Shown here one piece after another: positions 36,023-48,030 of a stretch of 64,000 nucleotides of DNA. How positions within the stretch are numbered: the first letter of the stretch is position 1; every line of letters starts with the position of its first letter. The position numbers were made by a program, and so were the translations under genes. The stretch lies in contig MNCI01026259.1 of the NCBI GenBank assembly GCA_015680685.1, positions 178,019 to 242,018 of the forward strand, in the 5' to 3' direction. Source of the stretch: Gnetum montanum (taxonomy: Eukaryota > Streptophyta > Gnetopsida > Gnetales > Gnetaceae). The notes under the pieces were generated by a model, which saw only the letters and a program-made list of their open reading frames with translations, was not told where the DNA came from and searched no databases.

Positions 36023-38389
36023 AAACCACGATCCAAGGACCATTCAAAACCATGGGTCATCTACAACATGAACTTGATGATATACCTTGAAGCCACAACA
36101 CATAGAAAGCCATTGATCATCATCAGATGTACCATATATTTGTGATGCAAGTCAGAAGATACCTTTCTATTAACTTCACAAACAATGGATCAGGCATCTA
36201 AATCCTAGAAACCAACAAAATTCTTTGATAGATATCATTAACCAATGAAGATTGATCACACCTCATTAAGATTCATGAATTGCAAGATGTTAGTAAGACA
36301 ATGATACACTAGTTCAAGTAACTTTTACCCATTTTAAAACTATGATTATTAAATGATTAAGGTTATTGTTAAATTTTTTTTAGAAAGTTAGTAACCATGA
36401 CCTAAATTGATCTTATTTTGCTGAAATTCACTATCCAAGTGATCTAGAAGATTCCAAGTTACCATATGTCAACCTAGAAATGTCAATTCAACAAAATAGG
36501 CTAGTTTGGTCTTTTCAATTTCTGAAAAATCAATTTCATTTTTAAACTCTAAAACTATGTCCAATGTGTGTAGTACTTGTTGAGAGATATTGACATTTAA
36601 AGTTTTTTGTTGTGTGTGCATTAAAATAATATTAATTTATTATTTCAAAAAACAAAAAACAAAATTGTCAAAATTTTAGGATCGAGAATCAACTCAAAAT
36701 CACCATTTACCTATATCGAACCCTTACCTTATCATCGACCAAACCAATACATCAACTACCAAGGCAAGGTGGAATAAAATAATAATAAACTTTAATAAAA
36801 GTTAAAAAAAAAATTTTAAGCAGAAGGTTGCAAGTTCAAACCCCAACCCNAAAATCCATTTAAAAAATAATAAATAAATAAAATAAAATTTATATTTAAT
36901 AATAATAATAAATAAATAAATATAAAAAAATCTGGCCATGCCAACCCTACAAGGGCCACACAGGCCCTACAAGCTGTGTTGGCACTATAGGCTACTCAGG
37001 CCCTACAAGGGCCATGCTGCCCCCTATTCAGGTTGTGATGCATCACCACTGCACCATGCCCTATCCATTGCTCATTACTAGCACCACAGATGCAGATGTG
37101 CTACCTGCCCTTCTGCCATCAACCGTGTTACGCCTGCCTTCCGCCCTCTATTGCCATATACTGCCAATGTGTCTACTACCATGCTCTATAGTCTGCTACA
37201 GCCCCATGCCAATGCCTACTGCCACATCATGCCTACACTGCCACTACCACACCCGGGTTCATCATTTGTTGTAGAAACCCTCACCTATAATCCACAAAAC
37301 CCCTCAACATGTTTTTCATAGTTGCTATTGACTACGCCATCGTTGCCCTTCAGCACTGCCCATTACTACCTCTAACATCGTTGAAAACTGCCTTCAATGC
37401 AACCAATAACCACAAATTCTCTATTAGATGATGGAAAATTTTTAATTATCCATCAATTGACAGAAAAATTTGAAATTTTCATTAATTAAAGAAAAATTCA
37501 AATTTTTGTCATTAAACTATTAGTTTAAATTAGGAACTTATGAAAATAGTTTTTAAAAATAAAAGTTGACATAGTGGTAGCAAAAAAGATAAAAATTCCA
37601 CAAATAAGTGTGCTTACTCTGGAGTAGAATTGGGATGGGTGACCTCGGGAAGTCTCATTTTTTGCACCAAAGCACTTAGACTCCATAAGCCATAACTTTT
37701 GATTTTGAAAACCTTTTTCAACAAATAAAGAGTCGATTCCTTTATATTTCAACCTTCTGAACCTAATGGTGAAGTCAAATCCATCCTAAGGAACCCTAAA
37801 AACTATTTTTTACTCTTTGCATGATATAGTGCCTTGAGATCTTCAAAATTTTAATTTTAGCATCACTCACGTATACAATGTCCATTTTCAACATATGAAT
37901 AGTCATTTCTAACGTTTTTCACCCTTCTGAACTTAATGGTGAGATCAAATTTATCATCTGAGCATCCTATAATTCAATGATATTATAAATTTAACCTTTT
38001 GGATTTTAAGATTTAGTGCATAACCCTTACAGATAATCTTAAGATCACTATGGCATATCATTAATTACATTGCCAAAGTCAGTGTTCGTAAGGGGGGTAG
38101 AAAGGCTGCTAAGAATTAGATAATATAGTTACATATTACTAAAATTATATGATGTCATTAAAAATTACTAAAATTAGATAATTATGTAATTATAAAATTA
38201 GATAATGTAGTTAAATTAGTTGGAGAATCAATTGTTGTATCAGTATTAGTCAATTATTAGTTAATGAATCAATCAATATATTAGTCAATGATTAGTTGAT
38301 GGAATTAGTTGAAGAAACAAAACAATCTTCAATCGTTAAGAAAAGGGTATATTATTCCATCTTGCAATTAAAACATAGGGCAAAACAAC
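36023..38389 (+). other. Internal noncoding region of element F
   Basis: 2.3 kb without a supportable ORF. 36780-36930 is A/T simple sequence with an N at 36850. 36930-37010 repeats CCCTACAAGGGCCA-type words. 37730-37775 and 37915-37955 share CCTTCTGAAC.TAATGGTGA. The normal gag-pol of an LTR element is missing. Confidence 0.6.
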
Positions 38390-39478
38390 ATGGAGACTCA
38401 AAATCTTTTTTTGACAAGGAGTATGATACTCATGAAGAGAAATGATCTTGGCAAGAATCCAAGAATGAGAATGAAAGTTGCAATATACAATGTGCTTGTA
38501 ACATTCCTAGTGAGTGAGAAACAATATCTGCTATGTTCATCATGGGGCTTGGATTGGCATGAGTATCAATACCCACATATTTTAGCAAAATTACAAGTTT
38601 TGGATGCTAATGTCTTGTGCTTACAAGAAGTCTTACCATGGGAATTTCTATATCAATTCCAAGTAGATTTGGAAAAGATGGGATATAGAGGTATTTATAA
38701 GAAAAAAGGTCCTTGTGAAAGTTCTTCTTTTGAGTCGTACAAATTAGCATACTGTAAAAATTACAACATGGATGATTGTGCTATCTTTTATAAAGAAGCC
38801 AAGTTTGAATTGGTACAAATATTTGAATGGAGTTTAGAAAATATGATTTTCAAAATTCTAGAACTTCAAGTGATGGACAAGAAAGAATAGTCAAGATTTT
38901 GGAAAAATCACATAGCCTTGGCAGTGATTCTAAGAGTTCATCTATTAGGAAGATGTGTATGCATGGTTAACACACATTTAATTGCCAAAACAACATGTTT
39001 AGATGTTAGACTTTGTCAAGGAGCATACTTGATTAAGTAAATAGAAAAAAGTTTGAAGAAGAAGTTATTTGTAAGTTGTACTGATCCAATTCCATTTACT
39101 CTTTGTGAAGACTTCAATGCAAAAGTTGGAAGTAGTATTTATCAATTCTTAAAATATGGATCTATAAATAAATCTCTAGAAGATGAACTTAACTTGAAGA
39201 AGATGTTTCCATCAATGCAACATCCAATTCCATTAGCCAGTGCATATTCTGCTTACTTTGAATCTTCAGTAGATATATCATATTCTAAAATTCAGGAACA
39301 AATGATGTTGATGGATAACACTAATCAAGAATCATAGTTTACAAATTATTCTACAATGATTAATGAGGATCGGTCAACAAAATTCTTCATTGAGACTTTA
39401 GATTATATTTGGTATGATGCCTAATTCTTTCAAGTTACCAAGTTACTAGAGTTGATTTCTAAAAAAGAAGTTGAGAAG
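38390..39478 (+). pseudogene. Captured CCR4-type deadenylase, upstream part
   Basis: CCR4 proteins are exonuclease-endonuclease-phosphatase fold enzymes that shorten mRNA poly(A) tails. Seen here: IYNVLVTF (38483), WHEYQYPHILAKLQVLDANV (38551) and VLCLQEVLPWEFLYQF (38609) with the metal-binding Glu of LQEV, then GYRGIYKKK (38681), DDCAIFYK (38770), MVNTHLIAKTTCLDVRLCQG (38964), FTLCEDFNAKVGSSIYQFL (39094, catalytic Asp/Asn), PIPLASAYSAYFE (39227) and FFIETLDYIWYD (39391). The sequence runs without introns, so it came through an RNA copy. Stops at 38888, 39039, 39335 and 39421 break it. Element D cuts it at 39478; it resumes at 55239. It lacks the N-terminal leucine-rich or leader region of full-length CCR4. 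Confidence 0.85.
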
Positions 39479-40276
39479 TGATGAGTGGCCATTTTAGTTA
39501 ACCGCAATATCGCGTACGTGATATCGCAGCCTGTCTCCTCATCTATAAATAAGAGGTAGACAGATCCAATAGGTAGTTTCTTTTCAGTTCTTAGTTTAAG
39601 TGTTTAGTTTTTTAGTAGTTCTTTCTCTCAACCCTTTCCTCTCAGTGTATGCCTGCAATGTGGTGATTGTAATTGTATGGCATCCTTATTCGAGTGTGAC
39701 GTACTTGGACATGCACATGATCAGAAATAAAGATCAAGATTACTTCATCATTGTAGCATTCACTTAGCTTAATTATTTATTTAATTATCATTTACTACTT
39801 CATTAGTTAATATCTTCTCACCCTAAACCCCTGTTAAACATGGAATGAGTACGACTTGATCATGAGCATTTAAGTGTGACTACTTGGTAACCCAATAGCA
39901 TACCTAGGACCTACGCTTGGTAACCCCAGTGGTAGTCATGCACGAGGTCTAAGATGTGTATGGAGAATTGAGGAACGGATACTCATCGCACTTAGGCTAG
40001 CTTAGATTCTCTCTCACCCTTTCTCTCCGAGCTTAGTTAATCTTATCTTCCATTTCCTTCAGGAGTAGCATTAGCATAGAAACACATCATACCCCTCACT
40101 CTGGACTAAACCATATGTGACAAAGTTAACACTAGTCCAGATGGGAAGAGAACGAACTGCGACCTAAGGATAACTGTCTAGATACCACAACTTGTCTGTC
40201 TACGGAGTTCGACCGGATCGTGTGTGAAACGCTCGTATTCATATGGTTGAGTGTAGGGGTATCTTGCCACTCATCA
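39479..40276 (+). repeat. 5' LTR of element D
   Basis: TGATGAGTGGCC to CCACTCATCA. U3 holds CAATATCGCGTACGTGATAT near 39504, then the TATA box TATAAAT at 39544-39550. Its partner is 54436-55233. Confidence 0.94.
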
Positions 40277-40296
40277 TTGGTGCTGTTACCGAGGAT
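40277..40296 (+). other. Primer binding site of D
   Basis: TTGGTGCTGTTACCGAGGAT follows the LTR; tRNA-Asp type with substitutions. Confidence 0.7.
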
Positions 40297-40417
40297 AATG
40301 CTAGTTATCTAGATTAGTTATATCATACAAGGTTGTTGTATAGGAATGAATGATATATCTTTTAGAAAGAAATAATCATAAAAAGTCACATATAAATTCA
40401 CACAAAATTTCACAACC

Positions 40418-41708
40418 ATGCCTCTCCTACAAGACTACGATAATGCCATACCTAGTGGGGAAATTTATTGGATAACCAACGAATTATATGACAATGAAGA
40501 TTAGAGTACACAACCTAAGGTGGGGGTTTCTTATAAACATAAACAAAGGCAACATTATCCCAATGCATGAAAGCATAACTTATTCGATGACAATGAACCC
40601 CTACTGGCCACTACAAGCCTAACGCAAATACAAGAGGCTGTTCGAATCCCCCATAGGCATCGTAAAGAGAGCCATCTACCCAGGCTTGATTTAAACAACT
40701 TTTTCAATTTCTCAAGAGGCTATGACTTAGATCTGCATCAACATTTACAAGCCTTCTACGATGCCTGTGCATGGAACAACATTGATAACAGTTGGCAAAA
40801 ACTCAAGCTCTTCCCTATGACACTTGTTGTCCAAGCAAAAGTATGGTATAGATCGTTAAAACCAAATTCAATACAACATTGGCCAACAATGGTAGAACTC
40901 TTTAGCAAAAGATATCAAACCTATGCAAGAGTGTCAGCCTTGAGGAAACAAATCCAAGAGTGGAAACAAGCACAACATGAACCCTTGGACATGACCTTAG
41001 AAAGATATTATGCACTGTTAAACAACTGTCCAGGCCATGATTTTTTTGAGGAAAGGCTAATGCATCATATCATTGATGGGCTTCGTGATGCAACCAGAGA
41101 GACCCTAGAGATGTATGCCCAAGGTCAACTATACAAACTACGAACCCATTAAGTCCAAGAGCTTATTAAGTAGGTAGCAAAAGAGGAAGGAGAAATGGCT
41201 AGATGGAACACTGTTGAAAAACATCAATAGGACCAAAATCTCAACTTGACAAAGGTCCATGATCATAAAAAGGAGAAATCAACCTATCACAAGGGGAAAG
41301 AATCATCTTTGTCGGTACAACAATCATTAAAGGAAGTCGAGGCAAAGATTAATAAGATGTTGGAATGGACACCTAAAAAGTGTGGAGAATATATCGATAT
41401 TATTGGAGATAAAGTTTTGACAACCCGAGAAGTAGGAAAAAATATCATTAGAAAATTGGGAAGAAGGGATGAGGAAAATAAGAACTCAACTATCAATCAT
41501 ACGTATGAATGCAACATTTTCTTGTATGATCACCCCAAGGGCCAATGCCCAATCTTGTTACATTTATATGAGCATTGGGGAAGCACGTTACACCCAAAAG
41601 TTCATACAGAGATACTGTGTTCGATCATAGTGACAACAATCCCAGTCTTGGGGGAAGCCACCCCTCAACTGGAGACACCCTTCGTATCAACCGAATCTAA
41701 ACACTTAT
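40418..41708 (+). pseudogene. gag of element D, part before nested E
   Basis: Likely start ATG at 40418 (MPLLQDYDNAIPSGEIYW). The capsid-like core is well kept: LDLNNFFNFSRGYD (40687), DACAWNNIDNSWQKLKLFPM (40759), MVELFSKRYQTYARVSALRK (40889), ERYYALLNNCPGHDFFEERL (40999), HHIIDGLRDATRETLEMYAQ (41063). A lysine-rich linker and the motif CNIFLYDHPKGQCPILLHL (41510) follow. A few stops (40502, 40567, 41150) interrupt it. E is inserted at 41709 and gag resumes at 48836. Confidence 0.85.
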
Positions 41709-42508
41709 TGATGAGTGGCGAGGTACCCCTACACTCAACCATACGAATACAAGCATCTCACACGTGATCCGGTCAAACTCCAAGGACTAAGTGCTTACAC
41801 GTCTTAATGGAAAACTTAAGGTTAATCAATCGTTATCTTCCCAAACTTACTTGTATTGTCACGGTTGTATGGTTAAGTAAGCTTGAGGTATATGATTTTT
41901 ATATCTTTTATCTTTTTAATGTCTATGCTAATAGGGAAAAGGTGAAGAGAACTAAATGACTAACTTTTATTAATTATTCACTAACTAAGTTCTAATGTCC
42001 TAGCACCAGTATCTGTTCCCACTTCCCACACACACCTTAAACCAGTGCAACGCTACTAGGATTACCAAACGTTACTCGTTACTGGGTTACCAAGCATTAC
42101 ACACGTGCTTGAAGCGGTCGTACTGAATGCACTTAACTAGGAGAGTCAAGTGTTGAGAGAGATTAATTATCTAGGAAAGCATTTAAACAATTAACAATAA
42201 TTAAATCCTATTTAGCTTAGTCCACATGCTGCAAGGTTTATCAAAAAGTTCATCTTTATTGCCATACACAAATGTGTGCTCAGGTACAATTTGCTTGAAT
42301 AAAGATCTGTTCACTTTGAGACTCCTACTGCAATTATTCTAACTCTAGAATGGTAAAACTGCTATAGTTTGGCTAAGGGTCTAGATCTAGATACCGAAAA
42401 TAGGGAAAGCTACCTCTTATTTATAGATGTTTCGGCAGGCTGCGATATTGCGTACGTGATTTTGCAGGGGCAGAGGTGATATCGCGTACGCGATATCACG
42501 GGTCATCA
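41709..42508 (-). repeat. 3' LTR of element E
   Basis: On the minus strand it runs TGATGACCCGTG to CGCCACTCATCA. The terminal TGATGA/TCATCA is a 6-bp inverted repeat. It is preceded in sense by CATGGGGGTA (42509-42518), the purine tract. Confidence 0.95.
42478..42497. promoter_or_regulatory. Perfect 20-bp palindrome in U3 of E
   Basis: GATATCGCGTACGCGATATC equals its own reverse complement. A second, imperfect copy (GATATTGCGTACGTGATTTT) is at 42453-42472. Related motifs lie upstream of the TATA box in the LTRs of B and D. This suggests a dimeric transcription-factor site; the factor is unknown. Confidence 0.7.
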
Positions 42509-42521
42509 TACCCCCATGACT

Positions 42522-44470
42522 AAATGAAAACTCATCCTCGAGTTCCTTGCAAAATATTGGGAAGGTATGGGATTATTGACTTGAATGATATTAATGGTGT
42601 ATGGGGTGACATGGGAATGGATCATCATTATAATACATGACAAAATTAGTGTTCATGACAACAAGAGTGAAAACTATATACATTTGACATCTAGCCTTAT
42701 TTGGTAGCTGGGAGAGAAGAGAGAAGAGAGAGAGAGAGAGAGAGAAAAGAAGAAAAGGAGAAGTCTGTTGTTGTCGACGCCAAGATTGCACCTTTTTTTG
42801 TTCATCCATAAGCGCACCATCAATTTTGTTCCTTGCATAACTGCTTCAGCACCAGTCCATTCCAAGTGTTTCCTCCAAATCCAATCCATTGGTGTATGAT
42901 TGGCATTTGCACACACAACATAGTCTTATATTAGCAAGGGTAAATGAATCACAATTTAGTTGATACCTTGCCTCAGTGTAAGGTCCATTAGCTGAGTTGT
43001 GATATGGCTAATACAGATTTTGGAGGTATAATACTGGTGACTACCAAAGGTGTAGAGGTTAAGAGAAAATCAAAAAAAATTGGACTAGGACCCCCATGAC
43101 TGAGGACGAACCTCCAGGAGTGATAGAATGAAAAAAGAGAAGGAATAAGAAAGATGGACAAAAAGAAACAATGGTAACGCCGATAAAGTGGATGTCAGAA
43201 ATGGAAATGAACACAATAAAAGTTAATTGCAGAAAATGTTTAAGGGAAAGAAATTAAAGGATGGACCAAGTAGGAATGTCAGTGGGTCCTCCCCAAAGCA
43301 GGCTCATGCCCTTAATGCCCTGACAATCTGGCATTCAAAGAGTCCGTAGGCTTTGGAAATGCCATTTGGAAACAAGAGTTAAAGTCTTAGCCATAAGAGT
43401 TTACCAAAAAGAAAACAATACATCAACCAAAATATGGACTATTAATACAATCGGCAATGAGGTGAAAAAAAATGGAGAAAGAAGGATGGAATGAAGAGAA
43501 TGGAATGGAGTCTCAAGAACAAGGTGGTGTACAGCCCCTTGTGTGTTAATGGTTAATGTGACTTAGTAGATCTCATTCCAAATCCAGCCTCAAACAATCC
43601 ACATCTAGTGACTTTGCATTAATCCATTTGGCCAATCCATCGACTTGAAGTAACAAGAATGCTTCTGCCAAAAAGTCACCACCATTCTGATGAAACAAGA
43701 AAGAAGAAAGAAGAAAGCAAGAGGGGGCCTTAGTTAGGGAACATATTTATTGAGTTCCATAACCAGTGCTTGTAGCCCAGATGATTATTTCATCTAAGGG
43801 ATGTGCTTTGAATTCCCCCTTTTCTTTTCTTTTTGTTTTTTTTTTTTTTGGTTTTTTTTTTTCATGAGAACCGCACCATGCAAAGACTTTATTATTTTTA
43901 TTAGCTTAGCTTCCCGATAATGGAGCAGCATCAAAATGGTACGGAAAACTCAAGAAGAAAACATCCAAGCACCCAAGAGAATGGCTAGCACAAATGCATC
44001 AAATCCCCTTGAAGTCACATCCTTTTCAATCCTTGAGTCCTTCCTCAGTTTGAGAAATACACAGTCACCAATTTTTTGATAGTTATTATTATTGAAAAAA
44101 AGGGATTGTACAGTTCCAAGCCAAGAGAGACCATAGAATTTAGTGGATGCATGGATGACGTGGACTCATTGCCTGTTATATCAAAAGAACCATACCTTAG
44201 CATCAACATCATCACTAAAAGATAAAAACCCAATACTAGGAATCAATGGAATATAGTTCATACCATCTTCAAGAGCACTTATTAAGTGACAAACTTAACA
44301 AAATAAATAAACACACGAATAAATGAAAAAGTATGAACGATATTGCAAAACAAAAACAAGAGAAGTTAAAGAAATTTGTAAAACAAAAATGTGTAAAATA
44401 AAAACTTAAAAAAGAAACTGAGGGCCTTGATTGATAAGCATAGGTAGCCATCTCCCCCATGACTAAGTTG
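42522..44470 (-). other. 3' noncoding region of element E
   Basis: No ORF. It carries the family blocks, on the minus strand, GGATGTGACTTCAAGGGGAT (ending 44002) and GAGCCTGCTTTGGGGAGGAC (43288-43310). It also holds an AG microsatellite at 42712-42750 and a T tract at 43833-43862, placed like the A tract in C and D. No env-position ORF is present. Confidence 0.7.
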
Positions 44471-44474
44471 GAAG

Positions 44475-44740
44475 GGAGAGATCCAAAATAACAAGCGAGG
44501 TTGTCCTTTCTCCGATGTGCAATGTGCATTGACCGTTGTGGATTCATGATAAGGTTTGGTCTGTTGCACACTGACTAGCATTCTCTTATCAAAGTGTTTG
44601 TTTGAATTTTTTAGAAGGTTCTGACTTCCCCCAATTGATGTTTTCAAGTTAAGGTTTGGAAGTCGGCAACACTCTTGCTCTAGTGCATCTATGCTTTCGA
44701 CAAGAGTGCAGGTTGTTCCCTTGGTTAGTTCCATGCACAT
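44475..44740 (-). pseudogene. Pol spacer fused to Pol C-terminal tail (E)
   Basis: One open frame joins the post-protease spacer (MELTKGTTCTLVESIDALEQ) to the Pol tail (RMLVSVQQTKPYHESTTVNA, then FWISPFQLSHGGDGY). In B these two segments are about 16 kb apart with C, or about 2.7 kb apart without it. The junction is the deletion point for RT, RNase H and integrase. Confidence 0.82.
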
Positions 44741-44773
44741 TGATGATTTGCTCTTTTAATTAGCTGTCAAACA

Positions 44774-45379
44774 CTAGGTGTTTTCTTGTTGTATGGTTGC
44801 AACATACAAGCACTTTTGTATGTTGACTTTCTGAGCATACCGATTGCATGCAGGCAATGTTGAACATTCCTGTATGTCATCACCCTCTATATCACTATAT
44901 GTGATGCATGGAACTTTCTTCTTTTCGATCTTCCCAAAAGGGTTTTCCTTAGATATTTCCAAGGAAAGATCGTGGATTCCTAGGCATGCGTTGATGGTAC
45001 TTAGCCATGCCCTCCCCATTATTATTGGAAAGTCCCCTTTTTCATTGTTTACTTGTATCACTAGGAAATCAACTGGGTATGACCACCCACACATAGTGGT
45101 AACAATGTCCTCCACCAGTCCCAAGGGAAAAGTGATGGACTAGTCGGCCAGCTCTAGTCGAATGTTGCTCTTCTTTAGTGGAGGCAAGTTCTAGGCTATA
45201 TACATCTCTTGTGATATTAAGTTAACTCTAGAACCTGAGTCCAGAAGATCTTTACAAGGTTCATTCCCAGTGACTTGGAGATTGATTAAAGAACTTCCAG
45301 GATCAAAGAATTTCCTGGGAAGGTGGCCCTCCTTAATCCAGTCAATGACGGCATGCGTTAACATAACCATGTGTGTCAA
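44774..45379 (-). pseudogene. Aspartic protease region of E
   Basis: Best-preserved protease of the family here: MLTHAVIDWIKEGHLPRKFF, then CKDLLDSGSRVNLISQEMY with intact DSG active site (near 45240), PLGLVEDIVTTMCGWSYPVD (45115), IIMGRAWLSTINACLGIHDL (45015) and LEISKENPFGKIEKKKVPC. TAG codons near 45195 and 45142 interrupt it. It would process Gag if read through. Confidence 0.85.
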
Positions 45380-45382
45380 GCT

Positions 45383-47959
45383 CTATTTTTTGTTTGAAGG
45401 GAGCTCCAAATCCTTATTTGATGGAGGAGTGTGCTGAGGCTCAACCGCTTGTGGTTGTGAGAGCTTGGTTGGGTTGTTGGTTCTGAAGAAAGGTTTTCTC
45501 TTTGTACGGTTTTCATAACTAGGAGCAGGTTGAAGATTCACAACTCTCGTAGCATTACGTTGCTGCAGTTGAGTGGGAAGTTCCCCTTTCATTGCTGGAG
45601 CAGGTGGTAGTGGAGCTATCAGTGTGAGAGATGCAAATGGATTTGGAGGATGGTATGTATGTGGTGTGTCTCCCTTAGGAGAAGGAGTCCTATAATACTC
45701 CTGAGCTTGGTAGTGACATTGTGGTGTCACGTGACTAACAGAGTCATGTGGAGAGATTGGCTACTGCACATAGTAGCCATATGGATTCAATTTCCAATAA
45801 GGGTATCGTTGCCTTGGCAGTGGCATCCCCCATGATTGTGGGTATTGCCACTGCTAGTATTGCTCAATAGGTTATGGCGGAGTTCCACTTGGATAATATG
45901 TTAATGGTTGGTGGAACTACCTCGAGTTACCTTGGGGATAAGGTAACCATCGGGGTGCTTGCCATTTATTAAGTTGTGGGTTAAGTGCATACATCCCAGA
46001 CTCTTGCAGATGTGAGATTACTTGGCAACATCCCTTAGGATGGTCATACTGGCATATCTCACATCCACCATCATTTTCTGTATCAGAATTCACAACCTCT
46101 TCGGTGATGGTCATTTTACCCTTACCTTTGTTACATGCATGGTCCAAATCCATCTTTTTCTTTTTATTATAGTCACTAGTTCGCTCCTTAGACTCTTCTA
46201 CGATTTTAAGAATGGTTTTAAATCTACTATCCAAGGAGTCCCACATTTGGTCTACCTTTGCTGACACTTCGGTTGTTAATTTTTGGAGCGACAAGGTTTT
46301 CCTATTTACCATCTCTTCGAGTGGTGACTCTTCCTCCTCCTCACAAAATCTCACTCCCCTTTTCTGGAGGGAAGGATCGCGGTTGTACTCTTCCGCACTT
46401 TCTCTCTTGCGTAGCTCTCCTTCTTCCTTAGCTACTTGTTCTATAAATCTATGAACCTGATGGAACCTAAGATCTGATAATCTTCCTTGGGCATATGTTC
46501 CAAGGGTTGTCCTGGTTTCATGCCTAAGTCCATCTACGAGATGGCATAGTTGATCCTGCTGCAAGTAACCATGGCCCAGGAAACGATGTAACATTGCATA
46601 GTATCAGCCCATGGTAGCATCCAAGGGTTTATGAGTTCCCTACTTCCATCCTTGGATTTGCTTTCACAAGTTGGACACCTGGGAGTACATTTGATACTTA
46701 TTGTTAAATAATTCTAGCATCATACTCCACCTGCAAATGGATTCTAGTTCTAAGGATCGGTACCAGCTTTCCACTTCTTTTACTAGTGTCCTTGAAAATA
46801 ACTTTAGCTTTTGCCATTCATTCTCAATGTTCTACAAGGCACATGCATCGTGAAATTCTTGTAAGTGGTTCTGAGGATCAGCATTCTAACCCCCCTCAAA
46901 TCGTGGGATATTATTCATGTCTAACCTCTTGATCTTGCTATCCTTTTGGTGCCTTGTAGGAATTCTAATGATCTTCGTGATTTCTAACATGCTTCGAGTT
47001 GCAAGTAGGGGTTCTTCATGGTCATTTCTTTCATAGCGTCTATGATATTTATGTGGTTCCCTACTTTCCCTTCTTCTATGCCGTGATTCTCTAGAATACC
47101 CTCGTCCTTGTTCTTGACTCTCTCATCGAGGTCTCTCATTTTGTTTACCCTTCTCCTCATGGTTAGGTGCCTTATGACTACGTCCTAATACAGAAGGAGA
47201 GGGTGAATGTGATGATGAAGGTGAAGAAGAAGGAGAACCATCACCATGACAGTGTTTCCTACCTTCTCTTTGGTGGTCTTAGCCCCAATCATGATGATGA
47301 TCAGACTGCCTGTTCTTATCTTTTGTTTGTGTTCCCTTGTTAAACACTTGGTGTTCATGGGGATCAGAACCAGGGTTTTGAATCATGGATTGAAGGTTCT
47401 GATACACCACCTCCTCACCATCATTAGGAGGGGGAACATCGTTTTGTGGAGAACCCTCAATTTCGCTTAAGATGGGTGGCACGTTATGGGGTCCTTTACC
47501 CTTCAACGATGTATAGTATCTCTCCTATTGCAAGTCCCTTTGATGTTGCGCTTCTATGGGATGGTAGTCCCTTGTTTCATGGTTGCTTTCACCGTACTCT
47601 GCATATAACTGTGACATGTCTATTCATGCAAGGACATGAAGGAGCATGTTGGGGGCTGCTCAGTCTGGAGGCAACACTATGTTACCCTCCAAGTCTCTCC
47701 AACATAATTGTTCATCTTGATGGAGAATAAAGGTAAAGTCAGGTATATACTCATCGTGATGAATATATACCACACGAAATTGTTGAGGAACTAGCGGATC
47801 TTGGTTACGTGTGTTGTGCCACCGACTATCTTTAGTGTTGGTCCTAGGTGGTGAAGTGCTTTTGTGTGAAGAAGAAGACATTTTTTTCTTGTTCGGTGTG
47901 CTATTTATCGTTATCTTATTTTTTTTCTTTTGATCAACCCTAAGGGTTCGTTCTAGCAT
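45383..47959 (-). pseudogene. gag of element E
   Basis: The N-terminus is open from 47959 to 47660 with YIPDFTFILHQDEQ. A polar, Arg/His/Ser-rich linker follows (47506-47000). The capsid core has LDMNNIPRFEGG (near 46925) and a 225-codon open stretch 46594-45917: RFLGHGYLQQDQLCHLVDGL, ETRTTLGTYAQGRL, a coiled-coil-prone linker, and CEICQYDHPKGCC near 46055. A proline-rich tail, 45730-45383, includes KGELPTQLQQRN. Few stops compared with B and C. Confidence 0.85.
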
Positions 47960-48010
47960 CCCAACGATATGAATGATCTCCTATGTTCTACGTAGCACGC
48001 AAACAACTAA

Positions 48011-48030
48011 GTCCCCAGCAACGGCACCAA
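48011..48030 (-). other. Primer binding site of E
   Basis: On the minus strand TTGGTGCCGTTGCTGGGGAC, the cleanest tRNA-Asp-type site in the window, directly inside the 5' LTR. Confidence 0.85.

Noticed and set aside
43833-43862. T tract as a retrotransposon poly(A) tail on the minus strand
   Set aside because: It lies inside element E at the same relative place as A tracts in C and D, so it is part of the conserved 3' block.
44268-44571. Phe-rich minus-strand ORFs that look like membrane proteins
   Set aside because: They come from T-rich 3' noncoding DNA; similar runs follow Pol in B (26080-26300).
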